The position numbers were made by a program, and so were the translations under genes. This document shows positions 5,214 through 5,239 of a stretch of 5,239 nt of DNA, piece by piece; within the stretch, counting starts at the first letter, position 1; each line of letters begins with the position of its first letter. The DNA is from Verrucomicrobiota bacterium (GTDB lineage: Bacteria > Verrucomicrobiota > Verrucomicrobiia > Chthoniobacterales > UBA10450), in NCBI GenBank assembly GCA_003219395.1, contig QHOR01000004.1, forward strand, positions 1 to 5,239, in the 5' to 3' direction. Under the pieces are notes generated by a model. That model was not told the origin of the DNA and searched no databases. It saw nothing but the letters and a program-made list of their open reading frames with translations.

Positions 5214-5239
5214 CGGGGCTAGAATAATTATCAGAGACT

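Overview
The window looks like chromosomal DNA from a free-living, moderately GC-rich bacterium. I favour a soil Verrucomicrobia-type genome (Chthoniobacterales or Spartobacteria). That rests on the mix of genes (a membrane-anchored Hanks-type pseudokinase, single-domain secreted wall proteins, an HEAGH metallopeptidase), loose use of GTG and TTG starts, weak Shine-Dalgarno sites, and a dispersed-looking TCTCGA/TCGAGA repeat at the right edge. This placement is inference. Acidobacteria or Planctomycetes are not excluded.

Layout: five protein genes are supported. (1) 18-1703 (+) encodes a pseudokinase with one membrane segment and a long low-complexity tail ending in a short conserved-looking module. 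(2) 1766-2734 (+), 62 nt downstream and probably co-transcribed, encodes an exported protein with a Lys/Pro/Thr/Ala-rich linker and a C-terminal Cys/His domain resembling CHAP or NlpC/P60 wall peptidases. (3) 2828-3244 (-), convergent with gene 2, encodes a small exported 3D-domain protein (RlpA/MltA-like beta-barrel). (4) 3491-4042 (-) encodes a GNAT N-acetyltransferase. (5) 4118-5170 (+), divergent from gene 4, encodes a zinc metallopeptidase of the HEAGH ... EDFAE type.

Non-coding DNA: 1704-1765 holds a small hairpin and leads into a gene 2 start region with A7 and A9 runs. The span 2735-2827 separates convergent genes and has only weak stem-loops. The span 3245-3490 has no gene but holds a 10-bp palindrome overlapping a two-part hairpin, plus an interrupted inverted repeat upstream of gene 3. 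The span 4043-4117 is a divergent promoter region. The span 5171-5239 holds a hairpin-forming repeat. I see no RNA genes, CRISPR array, insertion sequence or attachment site.

How the genes may work together: genes 1 to 3 share an envelope theme. A degenerate kinase fold could act as a cytoplasmic sensor or scaffold tied through the membrane to an outer tail, next to an exported putative peptidoglycan hydrolase and a second exported protein of a wall-active fold. The pseudokinase plus CHAP-like pair is the best candidate for an undescribed module. Genes 4 and 5 look like an unrelated divergent pair.
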